A stretch of DNA of 64,000 nucleotides from Streptococcus oralis subsp. tigurinus AZ_3a (GCA_000344275.1 AORU01000007.1:59292-123291); one strand, 5' to 3'; numbered from the stretch's first letter, positions 27,682 through 35,021 are shown. Notes: a model not told the origin generated them from the sequence alone. Made by a program: numbers and translations.

Positions 27682-27999
27682 ATGGATCAAGTAAAATTGT
27701 TGGAAATGTATGCTGTAAAATTGGCTCAAAGATTGCGTGAAGGTCAAAATTATTTAGAGTTTACAGCTAGTCGTGATACTGGTTATGGGATTGAAACGAT
27801 GTTCGTTGAGGTTAAAAGTTATAATCAGTATGTTCGTGTTGCTTATCATTATGAAGGTTGTCATGCCAACCAAAAATTACCAAAAAAACATTATGCTAGT
27901 GTATCTGTGTTAGTTGAGCAATGCTGCTCTTTTGATTTTACAAGAGGAGGAGCTTATACTTATTTTCCTGATATAGAGAAATTGTTAGAACAGTTATGA
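27682..27999 (+). CDS. Hypothetical ICE cargo protein
   Basis: 105 residues, soluble, no recognised domain. It has two adjacent cysteines (VEQCCSFDF), an aromatic-rich centre and a Gly-Gly turn. AAGGAGTAGAAA precedes the ATG. It follows the operon terminator by 17 bases with no clear promoter, so it may depend on read-through. First of a row of small unrelated cassettes. Confidence 0.6.
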   Translation: MDQVKLLEMYAVKLAQRLREGQNYLEFTASRDTGYGIETMFVEVKSYNQYVRVAYHYEGCHANQKLPKKHYASVSVLVEQCCSFDFTRGGAYTYFPDIEKLLEQL

Positions 28000-28013
28000 A
28001 ACAGCTTAAAATA

Positions 28014-28022
28014 TGGTAAGAT
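28014..28022 (+). promoter_or_regulatory. Extended -10 promoter candidate (TGGTAAGAT)
   Basis: TGG-TAAGAT sits 15 bases before the start region of the next small gene. It has the same extended -10 form as the two TGGTATAAT promoters at 28,406 and 28,965. No good -35 is visible. Confidence 0.45.
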
Positions 28023-28036
28023 AGAAAGGAGAAAAA

Positions 28037-28348
28037 AAGGAAAATATTTATTTAGGTTTAGCTTGTTTTATATTTGTTTTGGCTTGTGGTATATTTTTTT
28101 TATTAGTATTTATATATTTTAGGATTAATTCACTTGAGTTAGAATTAAAAAAGGTATTAAGGAATTTTGATGATTTAGTTAGAGAGAATGATTGTCTTTT
28201 TGGAACAAATAATAAAGCATTAGAAAGTTCATCGGAGAATGATAGTATGGAGATAGAACGTTTATCAAGAAAGTGTGATAAGATAGTAAATGTTTTATTT
28301 GAATATCATCATTTATTTGTAAAACTTAATGAACGGATACCAAAATAG
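28037..28348 (+). CDS. Single-pass membrane/coiled-coil protein with damaged start codon
   Basis: The open frame from 28,025 encodes a membrane helix (IYLGLACFIFVLACGIFFLL) followed by an acidic coiled coil (about 65 residues). AAAGGAG at 28,025-28,031 points to codon 28,037, but this is AAG, where ATG (then GAAAATATT) would give a perfect start. Surviving options are ATT at 28,046 or TTG at 28,079, the latter cutting the membrane helix in half. Either a point mutation destroyed the ATG or a rare start is used. The coordinates given assume the ancestral start (103 residues). Unknown function. Confidence 0.5.
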   Translation, partial: KENIYLGLACFIFVLACGIFFLLVFIYFRINSLELELKKVLRNFDDLVRENDCLFGTNNKALESSSENDSMEIERLSRKCDKIVNVLFEYHHLFVKLNERIPK

Positions 28349-28376
28349 CGGATACTAGGAAGAAAAGGTCAAGAAT

Positions 28377-28414
28377 AAGTCAGAAATGGCTTGTTTTGTT
28401 TTTTGTGGTATAAT
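28377..28414 (+). promoter_or_regulatory. Terminator/promoter module, copy 1
   Basis: AAGTCAGAAATGGCTTG plus a T-rich run (short hairpin AAGTC/GGCTT) is followed directly by the extended -10 TGGTATAAT at 28,406-28,414. Nearly identical to the module at 28,934-28,973. It ends one cassette and starts the next (genes at 28,441 and 28,685). Confidence 0.75.
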
Positions 28415-28440
28415 AAAAGAAAGTGAAAGGAGAAGGAATC

Positions 28441-28692
28441 ATGATAAAAGAGTTTGGTGTGACAAATTTGGAAGTTACAAAAGATGATATTTGTAAAAAT
28501 CCTAATAATCCTATTCTGCGTATGTATGATGATGATGAATTGATTGGAACATTTAGCATTCTTACAGGTGAAGTCTTAGAGGATTTTGATTTAGCAGACT
28601 ATGATGTTCGATTTGCCCAAAAACAAATTGAGTTGAATCGTGATAACTACCTTGAAACGTGGAGAGACTACGTGGGGTTGCTACATGCCTAA
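28441..28692 (+). CDS. Small hypothetical protein, partner of DUF4160-like gene
   Basis: 83 residues, acidic. The ATG at 28,441 follows GAAAGGAGAAGGAATC; the in-frame upstream ATG at 28,423 overlaps that site and is rejected. Contents: FGVTNLEVTKDDICKNPNNP, a beta-like ELIGTFSILTGEVLEDFDL, and a helix ending ETWRDY. The C-terminal helix resembles that of the next gene (ALWNEY). Its last 8 bases overlap the start of the next gene (ATGCCTAA), so the two are coupled, as in toxin-antitoxin or two-component accessory pairs. Function unknown. Confidence 0.6.
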   Translation: MIKEFGVTNLEVTKDDICKNPNNPILRMYDDDELIGTFSILTGEVLEDFDLADYDVRFAQKQIELNRDNYLETWRDYVGLLHA

Positions 28693-28930
28693 GTATTCTT
28701 TTTTAAAGTATGGTATTGAAATTCGTCCGAATGAACATAACCATAAAGGTCAGATGGCTCATATTCATATTTATATTCATGGGGAAGAAGTTGGTTCAAT
28801 GTTTTTGAATGGTGAACTTCGAGATGGAAAGTTAAAGTCAAAAGATATGAAAATAGTAAGACAGTATGTTTTAGAAAATGCAGATGAACTTCAGGCTTTG
28901 TGGAATGAATACCAAAATAGTGCATATTAA
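28685..28930 (+). CDS. DUF4160-like protein
   Basis: 81 residues from the ATG at 28,685, which overlaps the previous stop. The pattern EIRPNEHNHKGQMAHIHIYI ... MFLNGELRDGKL ... VRQYVLENADELQALWNEY matches my recall of DUF4160: HIHV, a short beta hairpin, and a helix with W.EY. DUF4160 genes often pair with a second small gene and are sometimes discussed as toxin-antitoxin-like. No activity is established. The promoter is shared with the preceding gene (TGGTATAAT at 28,406). Confidence 0.65.
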   Translation: MPKYSFLKYGIEIRPNEHNHKGQMAHIHIYIHGEEVGSMFLNGELRDGKLKSKDMKIVRQYVLENADELQALWNEYQNSAY

Positions 28931-28933
28931 AGG

Positions 28934-28973
28934 ACAAGTCAGAAATGGCTTGTTTTGTTTTTTGTGGTATAAT
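28934..28973 (+). promoter_or_regulatory. Terminator/promoter module, copy 2
   Basis: Hairpin ACAAGTC / GGCTTGT (one T-G, loop AGAAAT), a T-rich run, then the extended -10 TGGTATAAT at 28,965-28,973. The hairpin core, T-run and -10 are the same as copy 1 over about 37 bases. It closes the DUF4160 cassette and drives the membrane-pair cassette. Confidence 0.8.
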
Positions 28974-28995
28974 GATGTAAAATAGGAGAATAACT

Positions 28996-29424
28996 ATGAG
29001 TAATAACAGTGATAAGATAAAACAATTTTTTTTAGACACTATTCTTAGGAATCATAGTGGTTTAAGTGAAGTATATAGAAATAAAATTAATTCTTTTTCT
29101 GATGAAGAATTGAAGGTAGAGTATAGTGAGTTAAAATCTATTTCTGAAAGGAAGGGTACAATAGCTAATTCTTTAATTTTAGTAATGTTTCTCGCTTTTT
29201 TAGGGGGATTGTATAAGGTATTTGTAGATTTTGCTGGTGAAGTTACTAAGGCTTATGGAGTAAGTAATGAATCTTATGTTTTGGTAAATGGCTTGTTTAT
29301 TTTAAGTGTGGTCATATTCGTCATTGTTTTATTTTTCATTGTATTTTATTTGTTTAGAGTTTCTGACAAGAAAAAGAAATTTTATTATGTCGAAGTTCTT
29401 ATGAAAGAAAGAGGATTATTGTAG
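28996..29424 (+). CDS. Two-helix membrane protein, cassette gene A
   Basis: 142 residues: a charged N-terminal helix region (about 1-52), then two membrane helices (about 55-75 and 93-117) and a short basic C-terminus (DKKKKFYYVEVLMKERG). AATAGGAGAATAACT precedes the ATG. The partner gene follows after 4 bases. No family recognised. Two-helix proteins with a cytosolic helical domain occur among membrane effectors of phage defence and among exclusion proteins, but nothing here decides between these. Confidence 0.6.
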   Translation: MSNNSDKIKQFFLDTILRNHSGLSEVYRNKINSFSDEELKVEYSELKSISERKGTIANSLILVMFLAFLGGLYKVFVDFAGEVTKAYGVSNESYVLVNGLFILSVVIFVIVLFFIVFYLFRVSDKKKKFYYVEVLMKERGLL

Positions 29425-29428
29425 TAGG

Positions 29429-29836
29429 ATGAGAGAATACTTGGATACTATTTTTGAAGAGATTTTATTAAATGTTATTGCTCAGTTTTTTTATGTTGTG
29501 GGTACAATGTACTATTTACATGAATTGGGTACATTTAATGATTCAGTAAAGAATATAACAAATCCGGTTGCAGTTATGTTTAAAGACGATGGGAAAGCAT
29601 GGTGGCTATTAGCGTTTGCTTTAATTCTGACCGTTATTGCTGGTTTGTTGTTGTGGTATCATGTTCAGGTATTTTCTAGGCTCAGTGGTTATTCAATGGC
29701 TACATTGTTTCTATTTATTCTTATTTTAGTTTTGTTTATAGGTTTGATTATCAAGGATATAAATAATCCTATTTTAAGAATGGCAATAATTGTTATTTTT
29801 GGAGGGTCTGCTGCATTTACGGTAGTTACTAGTTGA
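29429..29836 (+). CDS. Polytopic membrane protein, cassette gene B
   Basis: 135 residues with about four membrane helices (around 8-26, 56-75, 85-105, 113-132) and little soluble sequence. The ATG lies 4 bases after the stop of gene A, with AGTAGGAT as a weak ribosome site, so it is probably cotranslated with gene A. No family recognised. The module's third hairpin terminates this transcript. Confidence 0.6.
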   Translation: MREYLDTIFEEILLNVIAQFFYVVGTMYYLHELGTFNDSVKNITNPVAVMFKDDGKAWWLLAFALILTVIAGLLLWYHVQVFSRLSGYSMATLFLFILILVLFIGLIIKDINNPILRMAIIVIFGGSAAFTVVTS

Positions 29837-29850
29837 AATGATAATCAGAT

Positions 29851-29878
29851 ACAAGTCAGAAATGGCTTGTTTTTTTTG
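29851..29878 (+). terminator. Module copy 3 (terminator half only)
   Basis: ACAAGTC / GGCTTGT hairpin with loop AGAAAT and eight T, the same as copies 1-2, followed by TTTTGTGGAG where the others have TTTTGTGGTATAAT. The promoter half is lost or was never present. Confidence 0.8.
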
Positions 29879-30008
29879 TCGTTTTGTGGAGAAAAAGTGA
29901 ACATAAAGAAACCAGGATAGGATATAAAATTCGTATTTTAGGTCAAAAAGTTCAACCAGGTATTCGAGATTTGTTCGGGAATTGATAGGGAAAATAGAGG
30001 AATCATAA

Positions 30009-30344
30009 ATGAAAGAATCAAAACAAGTATTTAATATTGAAGTTCCGATTCCATCTGATATGGTGTTGATTAGTCGGTCTGAGTATTTAGATTTAATTCA
30101 AAAAGAAGAAATTGGTCAATGGTGGACGATTGATAAAGTAGAGGACTTGTTGTCTATTAGTAAGACAAAATTAGTAAATGATATTTTATTGAATCCGACT
30201 ATAAAAAGAGAAGTTGATATTGAGCAGAATGAAGAAGGTTTTGTTTTATATCCAAAAAGTAAAGGTTCACCGTATAGGTTTTTAGCTAGAAAGACAAGAG
30301 AATATTTCGATAAAAATTATCAAAAAATATCATTGATGTTATAA
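30009..30344 (+). CDS. DUF771-type protein, likely excisionase / integrase accessory
   Basis: 111 residues. QWWTIDKVEDLLSISKTKLVNDILLNP followed by YPKSKGSPYRFLARKTREYF matches the DUF771 pattern seen next to phage and ICE integrases, which looks like a winged-helix DNA-binding fold. Excisionases occupy this slot, 37 bases upstream of int. AAAATAGAGGAATCATAA precedes the ATG. The role as directionality factor is inference from position and fold. Confidence 0.7.
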   Translation: MKESKQVFNIEVPIPSDMVLISRSEYLDLIQKEEIGQWWTIDKVEDLLSISKTKLVNDILLNPTIKREVDIEQNEEGFVLYPKSKGSPYRFLARKTREYFDKNYQKISLML

Positions 30345-30381
30345 TAGAATGGTGATGATTGCCATTCAGGAAGGAGTTATA

Positions 30382-31521
30382 GTGGCAAGTTACAGACAAC
30401 GTGGAAAAAATAAACTGTGGGATTATCGAATCTTTGATAAACAAGGTAAAGTTATTGCGACAAATTCAGGCTTTAAAACGAAGCGTGAAGCTATGAATGA
30501 AGCACAAGAGAAGGAGAGGAAATTATTTCAGTCAAACTATACAGCACGATTTGACAGTAAATCTACCTTATATGAGTTGTGGAAAGATTGGTATAACTTA
30601 GTGATTCTTCCATCAGAAAAAGCGAAGGCGACGAAGGAAGGGTATTATGCAAGAGGTCAGTCTATAGAGAGAATATTTTCTGCGATACCAGCAATGAGTC
30701 TTAACCATCAGGAATATCAATCAAGGTTAAATGAATTTGGAGAAAAAGTAACGAAGGATCATTTGCGTAGAATCAATGCAGATATAAGGTCGGCTATAAA
30801 ATTTAGTCAGCGTAGTGGATTGCAGATAACAGATATTACAGAAGATGTTAAAATATTTGGTTTGGAAGCTGGCAATGTTGATGATAAGTATATTCATAGT
30901 ATTTCTGAATATAAAGATCTCTTATCACATTTACAGTCGAAGTTTAACTATAGAGAATCCGTGATACCATATTTATTATATTTCTTGTTTAAGACAGGAT
31001 TCAGGGTGGGTGAAGCTATGGCAGTTTGTTGGTCTGATATTGATTTTGACAATAAAACAATTAAAACATATAGACGATTTGTAGGAGATCGACAAGAGTT
31101 TGTGCCTCCGAAAACGAAGACTTCTATAAGAGAAATTCCGATTGATGATGATTTGGCGGCTGTTCTGAAAACCTTGCAGATTGAGCAAGATAAAATACTA
31201 TTTGATCGTAAAGAATTGAAGAAACATGATTTAGTGTTCTATGATAGAAGGTATAAAATACCGACAAATTCAGGGTTGAATAAGAGTTTAAGAGTATGTT
31301 TATTAGAACTTGGAATTGGGAATCAGGAAATGACAGCAACAGCAGGAAGGCATACTTACGGTTCTTATCTATTAGCTAAAGGGGTTGATATTTGGGTAGT
31401 AGCAAGATTGCTGGGGCATAAAGATATACAGCAGATTATAAAAACTTATGGTCACGTATTGCAAGAGGTGATTGATAAGGAGTATGAATTGATTAGACAA
31501 TTTATGCTTGATAAAGAATAA
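30382..31521 (+). CDS. int: Tyrosine recombinase (ICE integrase)
   Basis: 379 residues from the GTG at 30,382 (AAGGAG five bases upstream); the ATG at 30,349 gives 11 extra residues without a site. An AP2-like arm-binding N-terminus (SYRQRGKNKLWDYRIFDKQG) is followed by a SAM-like core-binding domain (about 55-150) and a catalytic domain with Arg in TGFRVGEAMA, the GRHTYGSYLLAKG box, LLGHKDIQQ and the nucleophile Tyr in TYGHV. The first His of the HxxR box is replaced (TAGRH). It integrates and excises the element. As the last gene it lies next to the right attachment region. Confidence 0.92.
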   Translation: MASYRQRGKNKLWDYRIFDKQGKVIATNSGFKTKREAMNEAQEKERKLFQSNYTARFDSKSTLYELWKDWYNLVILPSEKAKATKEGYYARGQSIERIFSAIPAMSLNHQEYQSRLNEFGEKVTKDHLRRINADIRSAIKFSQRSGLQITDITEDVKIFGLEAGNVDDKYIHSISEYKDLLSHLQSKFNYRESVIPYLLYFLFKTGFRVGEAMAVCWSDIDFDNKTIKTYRRFVGDRQEFVPPKTKTSIREIPIDDDLAAVLKTLQIEQDKILFDRKELKKHDLVFYDRRYKIPTNSGLNKSLRVCLLELGIGNQEMTATAGRHTYGSYLLAKGVDIWVVARLLGHKDIQQIIKTYGHVLQEVIDKEYELIRQFMLDKE

Positions 31522-31538
31522 AAAAGAAAACAAAAACT

Positions 31539-31555
31539 TTGACCAAAAATTGACC
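31539..31555 (+). repeat. Direct repeat TTGACC x2, likely integrase arm-type sites
   Basis: TTGACC at 31,539 and 31,550, spaced by 11 bases just after int. Tyrosine integrases of this type usually have such DR2-like arm sites beside the att core. Inference from position and period. Confidence 0.45.
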
Positions 31556-31665
31556 TCAAATAAACAAAAGTGTTGATTTAATAGGCTTTTAGAGGTGGGA
31601 TTTGGTTCTTGCAGGGGGCATTAATTAGACATCACATAGGCTGCGTAAAAAGTCTTTAAATTCAA

Positions 31666-31711
31666 AAAACGCATAATATAGGGGATTTATCTCCATAATA
31701 TTATGCGTTTT
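31666..31711. terminator. Perfect 14-bp palindrome, bidirectional terminator candidate
   Basis: AAAACGCATAATAT pairs perfectly with ATATTATGCGTTTT across an 18-base loop that can itself pair (GGGGA/TCTCC). A runs and T runs flank both sides, so it could stop transcription from int (plus) and from the SAP gene (minus). It could equally be a terminal structure of a former insertion. Confidence 0.65.
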
Positions 31712-31785
31712 ATTATTGAAAAATTTGGGTAATCTTCTGATAAAATTGAGACTGTATCAAGTATATAAATGTTTGTATAATCAAT

Positions 31786-32784
31786 TTATTCAAAATCGTC
31801 AAGTTCTAAATTATTTAAAGGACTATAACATTCATATTTCTTTAAGTAGTTATTAATTTCTTCAGTAGTGGAACATGGTAAATTAAATCTTAAATAGTCA
31901 ATATCTTCCTTAGATAAAAAATGATTTGCATTCAAAATTGAGAAGAGAAATAATGCCTCATCAAAGGCAAAATCATAATCGTCATCAGATAATGATTCTA
32001 TTAATGTTTGAATATGTTTTAGTGAGTAGTCAGATATCAAATCGGGATAATATACTGGATAATCAGTGGCTGAAAAATTGTTTTCTAATCCTGAAATAGT
32101 AATTATCAAAGATTCTATGTAATATATTAAAGAATGTCTAATATTACCTTCTTGTTCCAAATGTCTTCCCTGAGCATTTCGTGTGTTAGATAAGCATCCA
32201 AAATCTCCAGATATAGTATTCCTATGAGCTTGTTTATTTAAGAGACTCCATTTTACATCACCAAAACTTGCTCTAAAAGAGATATTGTTTTTTTCTTTAC
32301 AATAATCTTCCATAGTTATGTCTTTATCATAGTATGCTTTGATATAGTCATTATATTCGATAATAAGATTTTGTGCTTCTTTTGTTAGTTTAAATTCGAA
32401 CGGAATATCTAATTTTTCAACGTTAACATTATTAATTATTCTTGTAATTAATTCTGCTTTTTTTCCAGAAGTAGGTAAATTATGTTTAGATAATATAGTT
32501 TTTAATTCTACTACTTTAAGATATGATAAAGTCTTATTTTTAGTGAAGTATCCTAATTTGTATAATTGATTGTGTGTAGATTCAGGGTCAATTTGAAGAG
32601 AGTATTTAAAATATCTTGGGAAATTATAATTTCTCCCTGTTTTTTGAGTCCAATCTATGAGTATGAGTTGCCCAGGAGTAAGGCCACACTCTAATTTGTT
32701 TAGGTAAAAATTGTTACAAACAGAATTTGTATCTCTAGTATGATTATTTTGTTTTAAATTAAATAGTTTGCTAAAAAAATTCAT
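31786..32784 (-). CDS. SAP-domain protein, unknown function
   Basis: 332 residues. About residues 85-120 form a SAP motif (LKVVELKTILSKHNLPTSGKKAELITRIIN), a helix-extension-helix DNA-binding element. The rest is acidic-neutral and helical without a recognised catalytic motif; the C-terminus ends in acidic residues. Such proteins are scattered in streptococcal mobile regions. The ATG has no convincing ribosome site (AT-rich upstream). It lies 42 bases downstream of the HAD gene on the same strand, so it may be read from that operon. It could be the ICE's neighbour cargo or an older insertion. Confidence 0.65.
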   Translation of the reverse strand: MNFFSKLFNLKQNNHTRDTNSVCNNFYLNKLECGLTPGQLILIDWTQKTGRNYNFPRYFKYSLQIDPESTHNQLYKLGYFTKNKTLSYLKVVELKTILSKHNLPTSGKKAELITRIINNVNVEKLDIPFEFKLTKEAQNLIIEYNDYIKAYYDKDITMEDYCKEKNNISFRASFGDVKWSLLNKQAHRNTISGDFGCLSNTRNAQGRHLEQEGNIRHSLIYYIESLIITISGLENNFSATDYPVYYPDLISDYSLKHIQTLIESLSDDDYDFAFDEALFLFSILNANHFLSKEDIDYLRFNLPCSTTEEINNYLKKYECYSPLNNLELDDFE

Positions 32785-32826
32785 TGGATTTTATTGCTAA
32801 TCAATTCTTATTGAAAAATGATAGTT

Positions 32827-33633
32827 TTACAGTACCCACGTACGAATAGCATGGGCAACGCCGGATTCATCATTTGTTTTGGTGATGTATTTGGCGATTT
32901 TTTTGAGTTCTGGATTTCCATTTTCCATAACAACGGGGTTTCCAACGACTTCGAGCATGGCGCGGTCATTTTCTTCGTCACCGATCGCCATGGTTTCATC
33001 TTTGGTCAATCCGAGTTTTTCAGCTAGGTGAGTGATGGCTGAACCCTTGTCTACATTCTTTTTAAGGAGTTCGAGGTAGAAAGGAGCAGATTTGTTGATG
33101 GAGTAGCGCTCGTAAAATTCTGCTGGTATCTTTTCAATCGCAGCATCGAGAATCTCTGGTTCATCGATAAACATACACTTGACGATTTCCTTGTCAGCTA
33201 TTTCTTCAGGGGTGCGGTAGAAGATAGGCATGCTGACGAGGGTTGATTCGTGCACCGTGTATTTTCCGATATTGCGATTGGCAGTATAGATACCGTCCTT
33301 GGTAATAGCGTGCATATGGACACCAAGTTTGCGACTGAGAAATTCCATATCCAGATAATCCTCATAGGTCAAGGATTCGCTGATAATCTCATGGCCAGTA
33401 GCAGTCTCTTGGACAAGAGCACCGTTGAAGGTCACGACATAGTCACCCTCGTCTCTCAACTGCAAGTCGTCCAGAAGTTTGGCAACACCTGCGATAGGAC
33501 GACCCGTTGCAATCACGACTTTGACACCAGCTTTTTTGGCATCTTGGATGGCAGAAAAGACTTCAGGAGTGATTTCCTTTTGGCTGTTAACAAGGGTTCC
33601 GTCAATATCGACGGCGATTAGTTTAATACTCAT
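32827..33633 (-). CDS. Cof-type HAD phosphatase
   Basis: 268 residues. It is a haloacid-dehalogenase-type sugar- or nucleotide-phosphate phosphatase of the Cof/YkrA group. Motif I is DIDGTL (residues 9-14), motif II ATGRP near 43-47, a large C2 cap follows, then Lys in motif III and motif IV AIGDEENDRAML near 214-225. All catalytic positions are present. The substrate is not predictable. It lies 9 bases downstream of the HD-domain gene and is probably cotranscribed with it. Confidence 0.9.
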   Translation of the reverse strand: MSIKLIAVDIDGTLVNSQKEITPEVFSAIQDAKKAGVKVVIATGRPIAGVAKLLDDLQLRDEGDYVVTFNGALVQETATGHEIISESLTYEDYLDMEFLSRKLGVHMHAITKDGIYTANRNIGKYTVHESTLVSMPIFYRTPEEIADKEIVKCMFIDEPEILDAAIEKIPAEFYERYSINKSAPFYLELLKKNVDKGSAITHLAEKLGLTKDETMAIGDEENDRAMLEVVGNPVVMENGNPELKKIAKYITKTNDESGVAHAIRTWVL

Positions 33634-33642
33634 AAATTTCCT

Positions 33643-34950
33643 CTATTCGTTCTTATTTGGGGTAAAATGATCGTTCTCAATCAAGTGTAAAAATTGCTGG
33701 GTAATGCTTGCGAAGATACTGTTTTGGTCCAACATTTCTTTTGGAAAATAGAAACGATTGTCTCCATGGCGACTGCCAGCAAGGGATTGGACGATAGGAG
33801 ACAGGCTAGAGAGTTCGGCTAGTTCACCATTTTTTTGTAAAATTTCAATCTGAGTCCGTGGATTTTCAGATTCGGGACGATAGATATCATAAGGGAGGTC
33901 AAAATTCTTATGAATGGCTGTATAGTAGTCGGGATCAAAACCGATTTCTTCAACCAGTTGTCTCATGGTTGCGAGTTGGTCTTGGTCTTCTTGTGAAAAG
34001 GTGATAGATTTAAAGACTTTACGGTTGACAAAGCGTTGCGACAAGTCTGCGAGAATCTTGTCAGGACTGGTCATCCAGAGCTGGAAGTAGGTATTCATCA
34101 CGCCATCATCCAGAGCTAGATAGTCAGATAAGGTCACATTTTTTTCAAAGAAAGGTAGGAGATGTGGAGAAGTGCGTGCAAAGAAGTCTTTGTCCTCCGG
34201 ATAGAGTTCCTTGGCGCGTTTGAGGAGATTTTGTAGGAGAACTTCCATGGCCCGTGTTGCTGGGTGGAAATAAACCTGCATATACATCTGGTAACGACTG
34301 AGGACATAGTCTTCAATGGCATGCATACCGTTGCGCTGAAAGGCGATGCCATTTTCGATAGGTCGAATGACCCGGAGAATTCGAGTCAGGTCAAATTCCC
34401 CATAAGATGCTCCTGTAAAATAGGAGTCGCGCAATAGATAGTCCATACGGTCTGCATCGATCTGACTGGAAATGAGCTGTACGACCTGCTTGTTAGGATA
34501 GGTATGGTCAATGACACTGGCTACCTTTTCCGGAAAATCGGGTGCCACTTGTAGCAGAACTTGGTGAATCTCTGTCTCAGGACTTTGGATGATTTCCTGA
34601 GTAATGGCCTCATGATCTGTATCAAAGAGATGTTCAAAAGTATGGGAGTAGGCACCATGCCCGAGGTCATGAAGGAGCGCAGCGGTCATGGTCAAGAGAG
34701 ACTCAGCAGGATCCCATTCTTCAGGATATTTTTCTTCAAAAATCTCTGTGATGCGTCGTGCAATCTCATAGACCCCCAAACAGTGGGAAAAGCGACTGTG
34801 TTCGCCACCATGGAAGGTATAGCTGGAAGTCCCTAGCTGTTTGATACGACGCAAGCGTTGAAATTCTTTTGTATTGATCAAGTCATAGATGACTTGATTA
34901 TTAACATGGATGTAGTTGTGAACTGGGTCACGGAATACTTTTTCGTTCAT
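33643..34950 (-). CDS. HD-domain phosphohydrolase (YwfO-like)
   Basis: 435 residues. It is an HD superfamily nucleotide phosphohydrolase related to YwfO of Bacillus and to dGTPases. N-terminal signature FRDPVHNYIHV, metal ligands in HSRFSHCLGVYEIAR (about 51-65), ALLHDLGHGAYSHTFEH (about 91-107) and a later conserved Asp in SSQIDADRMDYLLRDS. Length is normal. The start ATG is the only good one; it has no ribosome site and sits where the transcript from the -10 at 34,957 should begin. Confidence 0.88.
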   Translation of the reverse strand: MNEKVFRDPVHNYIHVNNQVIYDLINTKEFQRLRRIKQLGTSSYTFHGGEHSRFSHCLGVYEIARRITEIFEEKYPEEWDPAESLLTMTAALLHDLGHGAYSHTFEHLFDTDHEAITQEIIQSPETEIHQVLLQVAPDFPEKVASVIDHTYPNKQVVQLISSQIDADRMDYLLRDSYFTGASYGEFDLTRILRVIRPIENGIAFQRNGMHAIEDYVLSRYQMYMQVYFHPATRAMEVLLQNLLKRAKELYPEDKDFFARTSPHLLPFFEKNVTLSDYLALDDGVMNTYFQLWMTSPDKILADLSQRFVNRKVFKSITFSQEDQDQLATMRQLVEEIGFDPDYYTAIHKNFDLPYDIYRPESENPRTQIEILQKNGELAELSSLSPIVQSLAGSRHGDNRFYFPKEMLDQNSIFASITQQFLHLIENDHFTPNKNE

Positions 34951-34956
34951 ATGACC

Positions 34957-34965
34957 ATTATAGCA
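34957..34965 (-). promoter_or_regulatory. Extended -10 promoter of HD/HAD operon, leaderless
   Basis: Read on the minus strand: TGCTATAAT. The TATAAT ends 6 bases before the ATG of the HD gene, so transcription should start at or within a base or two of the start codon. Confidence 0.6.
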
Positions 34966-34980
34966 AAATCCTGCTCTTTT

Positions 34981-34989
34981 TGGTAAAAT
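34981..34989 (+). promoter_or_regulatory. Extended -10 promoter of the DUF1934 gene
   Basis: TGGTAAAAT lies 33 bases before the GTG start of the next plus-strand gene, back to back with the HD promoter. Confidence 0.5.
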
Positions 34990-35021
34990 AGTAGGACAAG
35001 AGAGAAGAAAGAGGACCTGAT

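Larger units (their letters stand above)
10487..31660 (+). mobile_element. Tn916/ICEBs1-like integrative conjugative element (right part)
   Basis: A continuous plus-strand block carries a complete Gram-positive conjugation set in Tn916-like order: DUF961 pair, TcpA, oriT, MobT-type relaxase, regulators, anti-restriction candidates, TcpC, TcpD, TcpE, VirB4, TcpH, CwlT-like hydrolase, cargo, excisionase-like protein, tyrosine integrase. The left end lies beyond the prophage, because an adhesin gene of the element is interrupted by the phage end. The right end falls between the integrase stop (31,521) and the minus-strand SAP gene; the figure given is approximate. Confidence 0.85.

Noticed and set aside
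31620..31790. Insertion sequence remnant around the 14-bp palindrome
   Set aside because: No transposase fragment or target duplication is visible; kept only as a palindrome/terminator.
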